From contig NZ_JAPCKI010000022.1 in NCBI RefSeq assembly GCF_028680575.1, positions 17,038 through 81,037 of the forward strand: 64,000 nucleotides of DNA, written 5' to 3'. A program made the translations under genes and the position numbers. Below the pieces are notes generated by a model. The model worked only from the letters and a program-made list of their open reading frames with translations. It was not told where the DNA came from and did not search any database. Of this stretch, positions 51,479 through 59,589 are shown in pieces. Every line of letters begins with the position of its first letter. Positions within the stretch are counted from its first letter, which is position 1. This DNA comes from Acidovorax benzenivorans. GTDB lineage: Bacteria; Pseudomonadota; Gammaproteobacteria; Burkholderiales; Burkholderiaceae_C.

Positions 51479-51524
51479 CTAGCGCTTATCTGGTAAGCGT
51501 TAGTAGCTATGAAATAAAGAGCGA
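51476..51524. repeat. Copy of the short intergenic repeat
   Basis: CTAGCGCTTATCTGGTAAGC, then GTTAGTAGCTATGAAATAAA: the GCGCTTA/TAAGCG dyad followed by TAGCTAT. It overlaps the start of the DUF938 gene by three bases. Confidence 0.6.
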
Positions 51525-51652
51525 ACCGAAGCACGCCGACGTGGACTGTACCGCAGACGCTTCACCCGCTCATGCTGCCTGTTTTTTAAGCGGTACAAGA
51601 AGTTTCCTTGTGAATCAATGACTTAAGACTGTCATACAAGGCTTGTCCAGAG

Positions 51653-51661
51653 TTATCCACA
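51653..51661 (+). other. DnaA box, unit 1
   Basis: TTATCCACA, a perfect match to the DnaA consensus. Confidence 0.8.
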
Positions 51662-51824
51662 AGATTGTCCAGTGCGGGCAGGGATAACCGGGAGTTTTGG
51701 GGCCGTTTGATGGGTGTCGGCAGCGGGGGCGGGTCGGTTGTTGTAATTGCCTGTTTTTTGAGCGTCACAAGGATAGTCCTTGTAAATCAATCACTTAACA
51801 AGGTCATACAAGGCTTATCCAAGG

Positions 51825-51833
51825 TTATCCACA
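51825..51833 (+). other. DnaA box, unit 2
   Basis: TTATCCACA, perfect match; TTATCCAAG 11 bases before it is a weaker relative. Confidence 0.8.
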
Positions 51834-51958
51834 CCATTGTCCAGTGCGGAACGGGATAACCGTCGCCATGATTTGCTGTGTTGCCTAAAAATAATGCAAT
51901 GCAGGGTGTTTCCTTACAAATCAAGCACTTGGCGTTGTCATACAGGACTTGTCAAAAC

Positions 51959-51967
51959 TTATCCACA
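51959..51967 (+). other. DnaA box, unit 3
   Basis: TTATCCACA, perfect match, in the same orientation as the other two. Confidence 0.8.
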
Positions 51968-52008
51968 TGATTGTCCAGTGCTGGCAGGGATAACCCGCAG
52001 GTTGATGT

Positions 52009-52290
52009 TCAGGGGGTGACCTTTACGCCCTTCCAGAACGCCACGCGGCCTTTGATCTCTTCGGCCTCGGGCTTGGGGTCGGCATAGAACCAGGCGGCGT
52101 CGGTGTTCATCTCGCCGTTGACCAGCAGCGACAGGTAGCTGGCCTGGCCCTTCCAGGCGCAGGTGGTCTTGTGGTTGCTGAAGGTGAAGTAGTCGCGGTG
52201 GAGCGCGGTTTCAGGAAAGTAGTGGTTGCCTTCCACCACCACGGTGTCGTCGCTTTCGGCAACTACTACGCCGTTCCAGATTGCTTTCAT
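52009..52290 (-). CDS. DUF427-domain protein
   Basis: A 93-aa single-domain protein. The family pattern is clear: MKAIWNGVVVAESDDTVVVE, NHYFPETALHRDYFTFSNHK, TTCAWKGQASYLSL and AAWFYADPKPEAEEIKGRVAFWKGVKV. The fold is a small beta barrel; function unknown. It stands alone, next to the DnaA-box array. Confidence 0.92.
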   Translation of the reverse strand: MKAIWNGVVVAESDDTVVVEGNHYFPETALHRDYFTFSNHKTTCAWKGQASYLSLLVNGEMNTDAAWFYADPKPEAEEIKGRVAFWKGVKVTP

Positions 52291-52614
52291 GGGAGATCCT
52301 TGGGTAAAAATGGCTGCTAGCGCCAGTGTTTGGTGTTCTGACAGCTATCAAAAGATGAGTGTCGGAGGGCTGTGCGGCGCTGGCTTCTGGCTTGCGCCGC
52401 CACCGATTATTCCCAATGTGCGGTGCTGGTGTGCGCAGCGCATGCAAAGCGCTGGAGCGGGCGGCAGCGCATCCAGTCGCCTGTGCAACCTGCGCGCCGT
52501 CCGGCGTGGCTTACAGTGCACCGCGCGGCGCCAGCGTCATTCGGCGTGGTTCAGCCCATTTCCTTGCTTCCTATTTATTCATTGACCGATTGAGACAACA
52601 GGAGAACCTTCACC
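52291..52614. other. Gene-free gap between DUF427 and SDR genes
   Basis: These 324 bases hold a diverged copy of the short repeat (52309-52356) and must contain the SDR promoter. No further gene or clear promoter was recognised. Confidence 0.4.
52309..52356. repeat. Diverged copy of the short intergenic repeat
   Basis: ATGGCTGCTAGCGCCAGTGT, then GACAGCTATCAAAA; recognisable by CTAGCGC and AGCTATC only. Confidence 0.4.
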
Positions 52615-53523
52615 ATGGGTATTGATTTCCAAGGCCGCGTGGCCATCGTGACGGGCGCAGGCGGCGGCCTGGGCCGCCAGCATGCACTGGCGCTGGCCAA
52701 GCGCGGCGCCAAGGTGCTGGTCAACGACCTGGGTGGCGCGGTAGATGGCAGCGGCGCCACGGTGGGCGCGGCGCAGGCAGTGGTCGATGAGATCCGCGCA
52801 GCGGGCGGCGAGGCGCTGGCCAATGGCGCGTCGGTCACCGACTTTGCTGCGGTCGAGGCCATGGTGCAGCAGGCCATCGATGCCTGGGGCCGGGTGGATG
52901 TGCTGGTCAACAACGCCGGCATCCTGCGTGACAAGTCGTTTGCCAAGATGAGCATGGACGACTTCAACCTGGTGGTGCAAGTCCACCTGATGGGCGCTGC
53001 CAACTGCTGCAAGGCCGTGTGGCCGCACATGGTGGCCCAGCAGTACGGCCGCATTGTCATGACCACATCGTCCACCGGCCTGTACGGCAACTTTGGCCAG
53101 GCCAACTATGGCGCGGCCAAGCTGGCCCAGGTGGGGCTGATGCAGACCCTGGCCATCGAAGGCGCCAAGTACAACATCCACGTGAACGCCCTGGCCCCCA
53201 CGGCCGCCACGCGCATGACCGAGGGCCTGATGCCCCAGGAGGTGCTGGACGCCCTGAAGCCCGAGGCCGTGGTGCCCGCCATGCTGGTGCTGGCGCACGA
53301 AAGCGCGCCCACGCGCACCATCCTGTGTGCCGGTGCGGGCACGTTCGAGGCGGCCCATATCACCCTCACGCAGGGCATTCATCTGGGCATCGGTGCCGAT
53401 GTGCCCGAGCAGCTGGCAGCCCGCCTGGCCGAGGTGACGGAGCGTGCGGGCGAGCAAGTACCACAAAGCGGCGCAGCCCAAGGAACCAACGAAGTTGGAA
53501 AGGCCTTGGCCGCAAGGGCTTGA
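52615..53523 (+). CDS. SDR-family 3-hydroxyacyl-CoA dehydrogenase-like oxidoreductase
   Basis: A 302-aa short-chain dehydrogenase. The cofactor loop is VTGAGGGLGRQHALALAKRG; NNAGILRD and the catalytic Ser (TSSTGLYGN) and YGAAK follow. LVNDLGGAVDGSG after beta strand 2 is typical of the MFE-2-like 3-hydroxyacyl-CoA dehydrogenase group, which suggests fatty-acid or acyl-CoA oxidation. CAGGAG lies before the ATG at 52615. The gshA gene follows 71 bases later. Confidence 0.87.
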   Translation: MGIDFQGRVAIVTGAGGGLGRQHALALAKRGAKVLVNDLGGAVDGSGATVGAAQAVVDEIRAAGGEALANGASVTDFAAVEAMVQQAIDAWGRVDVLVNNAGILRDKSFAKMSMDDFNLVVQVHLMGAANCCKAVWPHMVAQQYGRIVMTTSSTGLYGNFGQANYGAAKLAQVGLMQTLAIEGAKYNIHVNALAPTAATRMTEGLMPQEVLDALKPEAVVPAMLVLAHESAPTRTILCAGAGTFEAAHITLTQGIHLGIGADVPEQLAARLAEVTERAGEQVPQSGAAQGTNEVGKALAARA

Positions 53524-53594
53524 TTTCCCCAGAGGCGGGCCAGCGCTCAACGTGCTAAGTTCCGGGCCGACAGAAGTTGGATCGGTACATACAT

Positions 53595-55121
53595 ATGAGC
53601 AAACTGCACGAGAGACTGGCTGCCTACCCGGCGGAGGCCCTGGGAGGGATTCGCCGCGGCATTGAAAAAGAAGGGCTGCGCGTGCTGCCCACCGGTGGCC
53701 TGGCCCTCACCCCCCATCCGCTGGCGCTGGGCTCGGCCCTCACTCACCCCCTGGTCACCACGGACTACAGCGAGTCGCAGCTGGAGCTGATCACCGGCGC
53801 CCACAAGGGCGTGCAGCAGTGCCTGGATGAGCTGACCGAGGTGCACCAGTTTGTGCACCACACCTTGAAGGACAGCGGCGGCGAGCTGCTCTGGGCGTCC
53901 AGCATGCCCTGCGGCCTGCCCACCGACGAGACGATTCCGATTGGCCGTTACGGCAGCTCCAACGTGGGCCGTGCCAAGAGCGTGTACCGCATGGGCCTGG
54001 GCCACCGCTATGGCCGGCGCATGCAGACTATTTCGGGCATTCACTACAACTGGTCCCTGCCGGGCGTGGACAGCGAACAGTATTTCGCGCTGATCCGCAA
54101 CTTCCGCCGCCACGCGTTTGTGCTGCTGTACCTGTTTGGCGCCTCGCCCGCGCTGTGTCCGTGTTTTGTGGAAGGGCGCGAGCACCGTTTGCAGCCCATG
54201 GAGGGCGGCAGCGCGCTGTACCTGCCCCACGCCACGTCGCTGCGCATGGGCCGCCTGGGCTACCAGAGCGACGCGCAAGCCACGCTGGCCGTGAGCTACA
54301 ACGGCCTCACGGGCTACGCCAACTCGCTGCACGAGGCGTTGACCAAGCCTTACTCCGCCTACGAAACCGTAGGCGTGCGCAACCCGGGTGGCGACTACAA
54401 CCAGCTGGGCACCAGCCTGCTGCAAATCGAAAACGAGTTCTACGGCACCATCCGCCCCAAGCGCACCGTGCGCACGGGCGAGCGCCCGCTGCACGCGCTG
54501 CGCGAGCGCGGGGTCGAATACGTCGAGGTGCGCCTCATGGACCTGGACCCGTTCGTGCCAGTGGGCATCACGGCGCCCACCATGCGCCTGCTGGACGTGT
54601 TCTTGCTGCACTGCCTGCTGTCCGATAGCCCGCCCGACACGCCAGCCGAAATTGCCGAACTCAAGCAGAACCAGCACCTGACCGCAGAGCGCGGCCGCGA
54701 GCCCGGCTTGCAACTGTCGCGCAACGGCCAGAGCGTGCCGCTGACCGAATGGGGTGCCGAGGTGCTGGCCGCCTGCGAGCCACTGGCCGCAGCGCTGGAT
54801 GCCACCCATGGCACCAACGACTACAGCGCCGCGCTGCGCGACGCCCGCGCGCTGATGGCAGCACCAGAGCGCACACCGTCGGCCCGCGTGCTCGACAGCA
54901 TCGTGCAGGCTCATCACCACAGCTTTGAATCCTTTGCCCGCCAGCAGTCCGCTGCCGCGCGCGATGCGTTGCTGGCCCTGCCCTGGACGGCGGAGCAGCA
55001 GGCGCGTTACCTGGCGATGGCCGACGAGTCGATTGCCGCGCAAAAGGCCATCGAGGCTGCAGACACGCTGCCGTTTGAAGAATGGCGCGAGCAGTACATG
55101 GCGGTGGAGCAACTGGGCTGA
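53595..55121 (+). CDS. gshA: Glutamate-cysteine ligase
   Basis: A 508-aa enzyme of the proteobacterial GshA type, first step of glutathione synthesis. RRGIEKEGLRV, TTDYSESQLELITG, WASSMPCGLP, RYGSSNVGRAKSVYRMGLGH and GIHYNWSLP are conserved ATP- and glutamate-site segments. The ATG at 53595 fits the family start (MSKLHERLAAYP); a TTG six codons earlier is possible. The product also serves the frmA/fghA pathway in this window. Confidence 0.96.
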   Translation: MSKLHERLAAYPAEALGGIRRGIEKEGLRVLPTGGLALTPHPLALGSALTHPLVTTDYSESQLELITGAHKGVQQCLDELTEVHQFVHHTLKDSGGELLWASSMPCGLPTDETIPIGRYGSSNVGRAKSVYRMGLGHRYGRRMQTISGIHYNWSLPGVDSEQYFALIRNFRRHAFVLLYLFGASPALCPCFVEGREHRLQPMEGGSALYLPHATSLRMGRLGYQSDAQATLAVSYNGLTGYANSLHEALTKPYSAYETVGVRNPGGDYNQLGTSLLQIENEFYGTIRPKRTVRTGERPLHALRERGVEYVEVRLMDLDPFVPVGITAPTMRLLDVFLLHCLLSDSPPDTPAEIAELKQNQHLTAERGREPGLQLSRNGQSVPLTEWGAEVLAACEPLAAALDATHGTNDYSAALRDARALMAAPERTPSARVLDSIVQAHHHSFESFARQQSAAARDALLALPWTAEQQARYLAMADESIAAQKAIEAADTLPFEEWREQYMAVEQLG

Positions 55122-55150
55122 GAGTGCGACCCGTGCCGAGTGGCATGGGC

Positions 55151-55208
55151 GTGCTATTGATTTGGTAGCTGCCGGGGCATATCACACTAGCGCTGCTGGC
55201 CAAAAAGA
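55151..55208. repeat. Copy of the short intergenic repeat
   Basis: TGCTATTGATTTGGTAGCTG, then CACTAGCGCTGCTGGC. It lies 30 bases past the gshA stop, between convergent genes. Confidence 0.6.
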
Positions 55209-55216
55209 CTTCAAAG

Positions 55217-55447
55217 TCAGTTTGGCAGCTGCAGCAAGGCCTCTTGCCGCCAGTATTCGGCGGCGCTCAGAAATCCCTCCCACACGCAGCCATTGCAGCC
55301 CCGTCCGCAGCAGGTGGTGGGTTCGGGCGGCGGGTTGCGCAGCGTGATGCCCGCAGCGGCCGCGCGCTGCTGCAGCGCCGTGAACATGGCTTGCGCCGTG
55401 GCACCGTCCACAGCCGGTGCCGGGGCCATCACCTCGGGCAACGTCAC
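55217..55447 (-). CDS. Small oxidoreductase-like-domain protein
   Basis: A 76-aa protein with PPPEPTTCCGRGCNGCVWEG at about residues 39-58, the pattern of the oxidoreductase-like N-terminal family (Pfam Oxidored-like), which has clustered cysteines and usually a small length. It may bind iron-sulfur or metal; its role is unknown. Its start overlaps the upstream membrane-protein gene by 4 nt. Confidence 0.82.
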   Translation of the reverse strand: MTLPEVMAPAPAVDGATAQAMFTALQQRAAAAGITLRNPPPEPTTCCGRGCNGCVWEGFLSAAEYWRQEALLQLPN

Positions 55448-55695
55448 GGCTGATGGCGCCCGGCCTTGGCGCGGCGCAGGCCGTACTGCACCCCGAACGC
55501 AATGCCCAACACCAGCGCAAACCAGCCCACCAGGGCCGCCTGGTTCATGAGGTCGCGTACGCTGCTGGAGCGGGCGACATAGGGCGCCAGCAAGATGACC
55601 AGTCCGATGAGGGCCAGGGTCACGCCCTTGAACAGCAGCTCCTTGTCGGCCTTGGTGGCGGTGGCTTTGCGCGGGGTGTCAAGAGGGGCTGGCAT
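55444..55695 (-). CDS. Small two-helix membrane protein
   Basis: An 83-aa protein: a charged N terminus (PRKATATKADKELLFKGV), helix 1 (TLALIGLVILLAPYVA), a short loop, helix 2 (GWFALVLGIAFGVQYGL) and a basic tail. I do not recognise the family. The ATG at 55695 gives the usual basic start; a longer frame reaches 55797 through the promoter of the divergent GTPase gene. It overlaps the cysteine-rich gene by 4 nt. Confidence 0.8.
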   Translation of the reverse strand: MPAPLDTPRKATATKADKELLFKGVTLALIGLVILLAPYVARSSSVRDLMNQAALVGWFALVLGIAFGVQYGLRRAKAGRHQP

Positions 55696-55789
55696 GGAGG
55701 TCAAATAGCGCCGTGGCGTGGGGCAAGTGGGACCGCGATTATCCTTGCCACCCTTAGAACCTGTTGAATCAAGAAGAAAGTACCCCCGC

Positions 55790-56761
55790 ATGGCCATCCA
55801 GTGGTTCCCCGGTCACATGCACCTGACCCGCAAAGCCATCACCGAACGCATCAAGGACATTGACGTGGTGATCGAGGTGCTGGACGCGCGCCTGCCTGGC
55901 TCCAGCGCCAACCCGCTGCTGGCCGAGATTACGGGCCATAAGCCCACGCTCAAGGTGCTCAACAAGCAGGACGTGGCCGACCCCGAACGCACGGCGCTGT
56001 GGGTGGACTGGTACAACGCCCAGAGCGACACGCGCGCTTTGCCGCTGGATGCGTCCGACCCTGCGCCCACGCGCAAGCTCATCGACGCCTGCCACCTGCT
56101 GTCGCCCAACCGGGGCGGCATGGCCAAGCCCATGCGGGTGCTGATCTGCGGCGTGCCCAACGTGGGCAAGTCCACGTTGATCAATACGTTGAGCAACAAG
56201 CGCCAGGCCAAGACGGGCGACGAGGCGGGCATCACCAAGCTGGAGCAGCGCATCACCCTGGCCGACGACTTTTACCTGTGGGACACGCCCGGCATGTTGT
56301 GGCCGCGCATCGTGGTGCCCGAGAGCGGCTACAACCTGGCCGCCAGCGGCGCCGTGGGCCGCAATGCCTACGACGAAGAGCTGGTCGCGCTGGAGCTGCT
56401 GCGCCGTCTGCAGAAAAACTACGCTCCGTTGTTGGAGGCTCGCTACAAGCTGGGCCTGTCTGCGGGTGCCGTGGCCGAGATGCACGATGAAGAACTGCTC
56501 GAAGCCATTGGCCGCAAACGCGGCGCTATGCTGGGCGGCGGCCGGGTCAACCTGCAAAAGACGGCCGAGATTGTTATGACGGACTTTCGCACCGCCATCC
56601 TGGGCCGCATCACGCTGGAGACACCCACAGAGTTTGAAGCCTGGCGCGCGGCAGGCCTGGCGGAGGACGCCAAGCGCCAGGCCAAAAAAGACGCGCGCGC
56701 CAAAGCCAAGGGCAAGGGCTCGGGGGTGCGAGAGCCCGCCCCGAACAGTGACCAGGACTGA
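55790..56761 (+). CDS. ylqF: Ribosome biogenesis GTPase YlqF/RbgA
   Basis: A 323-aa circularly permuted GTPase. WFPGHMHLTRKAI starts it; the G4 motif NKQD comes first (about 62), then G1 GVPNVGKSTLINTL (about 122-135), G2 GITK and G3 DTPGMLWP. The C-terminal helical domain and a basic tail (KKDARAKAKGKG) contact the ribosome. Family members mature the 50S subunit. The start at 55790 fits the family. Confidence 0.94.
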   Translation: MAIQWFPGHMHLTRKAITERIKDIDVVIEVLDARLPGSSANPLLAEITGHKPTLKVLNKQDVADPERTALWVDWYNAQSDTRALPLDASDPAPTRKLIDACHLLSPNRGGMAKPMRVLICGVPNVGKSTLINTLSNKRQAKTGDEAGITKLEQRITLADDFYLWDTPGMLWPRIVVPESGYNLAASGAVGRNAYDEELVALELLRRLQKNYAPLLEARYKLGLSAGAVAEMHDEELLEAIGRKRGAMLGGGRVNLQKTAEIVMTDFRTAILGRITLETPTEFEAWRAAGLAEDAKRQAKKDARAKAKGKGSGVREPAPNSDQD

Positions 56762-56898
56762 ACGGCGGGGCCTGCCTCGGGCTCTCAGGCCTTGCGGCAA
56801 CTGCCCTGCGCCTGCCGTGCCAGTGTGTGTGGCAGCGGTGGTGCGGTGGGCCGGGCAGTGCGGCCATGCCGGCCGTGTTTTGCTCATAGGCGTTTTCT

Positions 56899-59235
56899 AT
56901 GCCTGCGGTTACGATGGTTTCCTTCCCCGCACTTCCCATTGCCATGGCCGAAGCCCCTGCTGTTCCGCTGCCTGACCACGAAGACGCCACGACGCGCCAC
57001 CTGGTGCGGGTGGCGGGCTGGTCGGTGATGTTGCTGGGTTTTGCCATTGGCGCGCTGCTGTGGTGGGACGGGTCCATGCCTGCGTCGCGTGTGGCGCTCA
57101 ACTTTGCGGCTGGCTGCATTGGTGGCGCGACCCTGCTGCTGGCGCACTGGCGGCGCTGGACGCTGGCCACCCATCTGCTGGTGTGGGGCGTGTGGGTGTC
57201 TGTGTCGTTGGTGGCCGCCCGCAACGGCGGCGTGAACGGCCCCAACCTGCTGAACTATCCGGTGATCATCGTGTTGTCCGGATGGCTATTGGGGGCGCGT
57301 ACGACGCTCACGCTGGTGGGGCTCACGGCCTTGTTGTTCCTGGGCTTCATCTGGGCGGACTTCCAGGGCCTGATCAAGCCCGTGCAAGTGGCAAGCCACC
57401 TTGTGGGGGCCGTGTATCTCGCGGGCATTCTGGTGCTGACGGCCGCAGCCACGCTGCTGTCCCGTCGCAATTACATCAGCAGGATGCGCGAGGCCCAACA
57501 GGCCGCGACCCACCTCGCGGCCAGCGAGGCATCGCTGCGCAAGCTGCTGCGGGCCGTGGAGCAGAGCCCCGAGGCCATCGTCATCACCGACCTGCGCGAA
57601 GACATCGAATACGTGAACGAGGCCTTCGTGCGCCGCACGGGCTATGCGCGCGACGAGGTGGTGGGCCGCGCCTCGGCGGACTATTCAAGCAACGGCCTGG
57701 CGGCCGCACAACGCGAGGGCCTGCGCACGACGCTGGCACGTGGAGACACCTGGGCGGGCGAGCAGGTCAACTTCCGCAAGGATGGCCAGGCATTGACCGA
57801 GTCCGTGGTTGTGGCCCCCATCCGCCAGCCTGACGGCCGGGTGAGCCACTACGTGGAGCTCAAGCAAGACATCACCGAACGCAAGCGCGCCGCCGACGAA
57901 ATCCACCGCCTGGCACATTTCGACGGCCTCACCAGCCTGCCCAACCGCTCCACGCTGATGGAGCGCCTGCATGCGCTGCGCGGGCGCCCCGGCCGTGTGC
58001 CGTCCAACCAGCATGCCTTGCTGCTGCTGGACCTGGACCGCTTCACGACCTTCAACGACGCGCGCGGCAGCGAAATGGGCGATCGCCTGCTGTGTGCCGT
58101 GGCGCTGCGCCTGGCCGAGATCCTGCCGCCCCAGGACCTGCTGGTGCGCGTGGCTGGCGATGAGTTTGCGGTGGTGCTGCATGGCCTGGGGGCCGATGCC
58201 TCGCTGGCGGGCCGCCATGCGCTGGCCTTTGCCGAGAAACTGCAGGCTGCCCTGCTGCGCCCCTTGCGCCTGGAGGGCGACGCGCAGGAAGCGCAATTGG
58301 GCGCCAGCGTGGGCATCACCCTGTACCCGCAGACGGCCGACGATGGCGCGCACGACGGGCTGAGGCGCGCAGGCACGGCCCTGCACCGGGCCAAGCAGGC
58401 CGGTGGCGGCCGGGCTGCCTTTTTTGAGCAGGGCATGGGCGAGGCGGCCGAGCAGCGCTTTCGGGTGGAGCGTGAACTGCGCCATGCCATTGGCGCGGGC
58501 GAGTTGCGGCTGCACCTGCAGTCTCAGGTGGATGTGTCGGGCCGGGTCACGGGGGCCGAGGTGCTGGTGCGCTGGCAGCACCCGCGCGACGGGTTGGTGC
58601 CGCCGGGGCTGTTCATCCCCATTGCCGAAGAGTCCGATCTGATCGTCAGCGTGGGCGGCTGGGTGCTAGCCCATTCCTGCGCGCTGCTGGCCCAGCCAGT
58701 GTTCAAAGCGCGGGGGCTGCGGCTGTCCGTCAACCTCAGTGCACGACAGTTTCGCCAGCCGCGTTTTGTCCCGCAACTGCGTGCCCTGCTGGCGGCCAGC
58801 GGCGCCGACCCGCGGCTGCTCACACTGGAGGTCACTGAAGGCCTGGTGATCGACGATTTTGATGATGCCGTCGCCAAGATGCACGAGCTGGCGGCGCTGG
58901 GCGTGGACATATCGCTGGATGACTTTGGTACGGGCTACTCGTCGTTGGCTTACCTCAAGCGCTTGCCGATCCAGGAGATCAAGATCGACCGGTCGTTTGT
59001 GCGCGATGCGCCCACCAATGCCGACGATGGTGTGCTGGTAGAAGGCATCTTGTCGGTGGCCCGGCACTTTGGCCTGCGTGTGGTGGCCGAGGGGGTCGAG
59101 ACCCAGGCACAGGCCGACTTCCTGCGCCAGCGCGCGCCGGACATCGTGTACCAGGGCTACCTGTTTGGTCGGCCCGAGCCCGATGCCCAGTGGCTAGAAG
59201 CCTGTCAGACTTGGAAATCGCCGACTGCAAATTGA
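56899..59235 (+). CDS. Membrane PAS-GGDEF-EAL c-di-GMP enzyme
   Basis: A 778-aa protein: a six-helix membrane sensor (about 35-190), PAS (about 215-330), GGDEF (about 340-500) and EAL (about 515-765). The GGDEF signature is AGDEF, sometimes active. The EAL domain retains the motifs needed for hydrolysis: EVLVRWQHP, NLSARQF, EVTEG, DDFGTGYSS, KIDRSFV and AEGVET. It probably hydrolyses c-di-GMP, and may also make it. Start codon uncertain among 56899, 56914 and 56944. Contrasts with the degenerate hybrid at 16637. Confidence 0.92.
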   Translation: MPAVTMVSFPALPIAMAEAPAVPLPDHEDATTRHLVRVAGWSVMLLGFAIGALLWWDGSMPASRVALNFAAGCIGGATLLLAHWRRWTLATHLLVWGVWVSVSLVAARNGGVNGPNLLNYPVIIVLSGWLLGARTTLTLVGLTALLFLGFIWADFQGLIKPVQVASHLVGAVYLAGILVLTAAATLLSRRNYISRMREAQQAATHLAASEASLRKLLRAVEQSPEAIVITDLREDIEYVNEAFVRRTGYARDEVVGRASADYSSNGLAAAQREGLRTTLARGDTWAGEQVNFRKDGQALTESVVVAPIRQPDGRVSHYVELKQDITERKRAADEIHRLAHFDGLTSLPNRSTLMERLHALRGRPGRVPSNQHALLLLDLDRFTTFNDARGSEMGDRLLCAVALRLAEILPPQDLLVRVAGDEFAVVLHGLGADASLAGRHALAFAEKLQAALLRPLRLEGDAQEAQLGASVGITLYPQTADDGAHDGLRRAGTALHRAKQAGGGRAAFFEQGMGEAAEQRFRVERELRHAIGAGELRLHLQSQVDVSGRVTGAEVLVRWQHPRDGLVPPGLFIPIAEESDLIVSVGGWVLAHSCALLAQPVFKARGLRLSVNLSARQFRQPRFVPQLRALLAASGADPRLLTLEVTEGLVIDDFDDAVAKMHELAALGVDISLDDFGTGYSSLAYLKRLPIQEIKIDRSFVRDAPTNADDGVLVEGILSVARHFGLRVVAEGVETQAQADFLRQRAPDIVYQGYLFGRPEPDAQWLEACQTWKSPTAN

Positions 59236-59271
59236 CCGCAGCAGTCCATTTTTTTCCGTCTGCGAGTTTTG

Positions 59272-59333
59272 AAACAAAAATAGCTGTAGGCGCTTATTTA
59301 ATAAGCGCCTACAGCTATTGTTTTTATAGCAAC
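59272..59333. repeat. Perfect hairpin copy of the short intergenic repeat
   Basis: Arms 59279-59298 and 59300-59319 are perfectly complementary over 20 bp with a single-base loop; each arm joins AATAGCTG to TAGGCGCTTATT. A T run follows, so it should also terminate the GGDEF-EAL transcript, and a TATAGC fragment lies after it. Confidence 0.85.
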
Positions 59334-59365
59334 CTCGCCCGACCAAGGCGGCGGGCTGTGGTGGC

Positions 59366-59509
59366 TTATTTGTTTTTGTCTTTGCCCTTGGGCAGGACGG
59401 TGGTCATCGGTGGCATGGGTCGGTCCGATGCACTGTGTTCCTTGGGTGGCGAGGTATCCTTTTTGGGTTTTTTCGCCATCTTGTTGCTGCGCTGTTCGCC
59501 TTTGGCCAT
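59366..59509 (-). CDS. Small basic protein, function unknown
   Basis: A 47-aa frame starting MAKGEQRSNKMAKKPKKD and ending VLPKGKDKNK, rich in Lys and Pro, without hydrophobic segments. AAGGAGG lies four bases before the ATG, a near-perfect ribosome site. Similar short Lys-rich proteins beginning MAKGxxRxNKxxKKPK occur in burkholderias, as I recall; function unknown. Its gene lies between the hairpin repeat and an MFS gene on the same strand. Confidence 0.78.
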   Translation of the reverse strand: MAKGEQRSNKMAKKPKKDTSPPKEHSASDRPMPPMTTVLPKGKDKNK

Positions 59510-59589
59510 GGGGCCTCCTTGAAAGGTCTCGGGATGGGACCGTGCGAGGATGGTACGTCACAATTTGCGCCGTTGGCGGCTGCAGGGGG

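Larger units (their letters stand above)
51580..51998 (+). repeat. Array of three diverged repeats with DnaA boxes
   Basis: Three units of about 90-115 bp lie in the 530-bp gap between divergently oriented DNA segments: about 51580-51692, 51749-51862 and 51905-51996. Each has, in the same order, TCCTTGTGAATCAA-like, TCATACAAGG, TTATCCACA, ATTGTCCAGTGC and GGGATAACC. TTATCC and GGATAA make an inverted repeat within each unit. Units 1 and 2 also share CCTGTTTTTT at their left ends. Apart from the short repeat at 51476 I see no gene here. Confidence 0.9.

Noticed and set aside
51580..51998. Calling the DnaA-box array the chromosomal origin
   Set aside because: No dnaA, dnaN, gyrB or rpmH nearby, only three boxes and no clear AT-rich unwinding region; reported as a candidate DnaA-binding locus instead.
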